DNA of 7,861 bases, taken from the NCBI GenBank assembly GCA_023268575.1, contig JALRCL010000358.1:1-7861 (forward strand), written 5' to 3'. Every line of letters starts with the position of its first letter. Position 1 is the stretch's first letter. Source of the DNA: Patulibacter sp. (GTDB lineage Bacteria > Actinomycetota > Thermoleophilia > Solirubrobacterales > Solirubrobacteraceae). The notes below the pieces were generated by a model. The model had not been told where the DNA came from, made no database searches, and worked only from the letters and a program-made list of their open reading frames with translations. Positions 7,120 through 7,861 of this stretch are shown here, in pieces. The position numbers and the translations under genes were made by a program.

Positions 7120-7123
7120 CTCC
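7120..7123 (-). promoter_or_regulatory. Ribosome binding site of serA
   Basis: GGAG on the minus strand, 9 bases before the serA ATG, inside the 22-base gap after serC. It supports the ATG at 7108-7110 as the start and leaves no room for a separate promoter. Confidence 0.6.
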
Positions 7124-7132
7124 GAGGCGGGA

Positions 7133-7861
7133 TCAGGCAGCGAGGCGCTCGACGACGAAGTCGATGGCGCCGGTCAGCCGCTGGACGTCGGCGGGGTCGA
7201 TCGCCGGGAAGCACGCGACCCGCAGCTGGTTGCGCCCGAGCTTGCGGTAGGGCTCCGTGTCGACGATGCCGTTGGCGCGCAGCGTCTTGGCGACGGCGTT
7301 CGCGTCGATCGACTCGTCGAAGTCGATCGTCGCCACGACGGCCGAGCGGTGCGACGGATCGGCGACGTACGGGGTCGCGAAGCTCGACGCCTCGGCCCAC
7401 GAGTAGAGGTGCGTCGAGGAGGCCGCGCTGCGGCCGGCGGCCCACTCCAGGCCGCCGTTGCCGTTGAACCAGTCCAGCTGCTCGGCCATGAGCAGCAGGG
7501 TCGCGAGCGCCGGCGTGTTGTAGGTCTGCTCCTTGCGGGAGTTGTCCAGCACCGTCTTCAGGTCGAAGAACGCCGGCACCCACCGATCGCTCGCGGCGAT
7601 CCGCTCGATCCGCTCGATCGCGGCCGGGCTGAAGAGGCCGAACCAGATGCCGCCGTCGGACGCGAAGCACTTCTGCGGCGCGAAGTAGTAGACGTCGCTC
7701 TGGGCCACGTCGACCGGCAGGCCGCCGGCGGCCGAGGTCGCGTCGATCATCACCAGCGCGTCCCCGGCGCCGGCCGGCCGGGTCACGGGCACCGCGACGC
7801 CCGTCGAGGTCTCGTTGTGCGCCCAGCCGACGACGTCGACCGCGTTGGCCGAGACCGCCTC
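7133..7861 (-). CDS. serC: Phosphoserine aminotransferase, N-terminus beyond window
   Basis: This is a PLP-dependent class-V aminotransferase that makes O-phosphoserine from 3-phosphohydroxypyruvate and glutamate, the second step of serine synthesis. The 242 residues present are in frame to the right edge; by comparison with the roughly 375-residue actinobacterial enzymes, about 130 N-terminal residues are missing. Visible motifs, numbered from the first residue in the window: HNETSTGV at 15-22; IDATSA with D40, expected to contact the PLP pyridine nitrogen; FAPQK with K64 (bases 7670-7672), expected to form the Schiff base; QTYNTPA about 45 residues later; and RKLGRNQLRV near the C-terminus. 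The M. tuberculosis enzyme carries very similar motifs in the same order. An internal GTG at 7790-7792 is not the start, since conserved sequence continues upstream of it. It is the upstream partner of serA, which begins 22 bases after its TGA. Confidence 0.97.
   Translation of the reverse strand, partial: EAVSANAVDVVGWAHNETSTGVAVPVTRPAGAGDALVMIDATSAAGGLPVDVAQSDVYYFAPQKCFASDGGIWFGLFSPAAIERIERIAASDRWVPAFFDLKTVLDNSRKEQTYNTPALATLLLMAEQLDWFNGNGGLEWAAGRSAASSTHLYSWAEASSFATPYVADPSHRSAVVATIDFDESIDANAVAKTLRANGIVDTEPYRKLGRNQLRVACFPAIDPADVQRLTGAIDFVVERLAA

Noticed and set aside
5560..7467. Plus-strand open frame of 635 codons opposite serA and serC
   Set aside because: It lies antisense to two clearly identified enzymes and has the Arg/Asp/Val-rich composition of a shadow frame in GC-rich DNA.
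7133..7792. Internal GTG at 7790-7792 as the start of a short serC
   Set aside because: Conserved SerC sequence, including HNETSTGV, continues in frame upstream to the window edge, so the gene is partial rather than short.
1..7861. CRISPR arrays, tRNA or rRNA genes, insertion sequences
   Set aside because: No regularly spaced identical repeats, no cloverleaf or rRNA-like stretches, and no transposase motifs were seen; almost the entire window is coding.

Overview
The window is very GC-rich, and all recognisable genes lie on the minus strand. SerC is of the actinobacterial (Mycobacterium-like) type, and SerA is the long form with an extra ASB domain plus an ACT domain. Together with the base composition this points to a high-GC Actinomycetota. 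Placement in the Thermoleophilia (Solirubrobacterales-like) is only a guess.

Layout in the direction of transcription (right to left): the C-terminal two-thirds of serC (7133-7861, start beyond the right edge); a 22-base gap; complete serA (5497-7110); a 164-base intergenic stretch with a strong hairpin just after the serA stop and two weaker inverted repeats; then one huge reading frame that starts near 5332 and is still open at base 1. It encodes an exported protein of at least 1,777 residues made of a signal peptide followed by ten tandem DUF11-type beta-sandwich units. There is no stretch longer than 300 bases without a gene.

serC and serA form a two-gene serine biosynthesis operon: SerA oxidises 3-phosphoglycerate to 3-phosphohydroxypyruvate and SerC transaminates that to phosphoserine. 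The giant surface protein lies on the same strand but behind the hairpin, so it is probably a separate transcription unit with no metabolic link to the operon.

The most interesting object is the giant protein. Every one of its ten units carries a lysine in the first strand, an aspartate in a V-x-D-x-LP-like motif 34-53 residues later, and an asparagine in a final N-x-A-like strand 73-144 residues after that. This is the residue order of CnaA-type intramolecular Lys-Asn isopeptide domains. Its 14 mature cysteines occur in even numbers within every repeat interval, and many inter-unit linkers carry runs of aspartate. This reads as a covalently stabilised extracellular stalk or adhesin. The anchor and any C-terminal functional domain lie outside the window.
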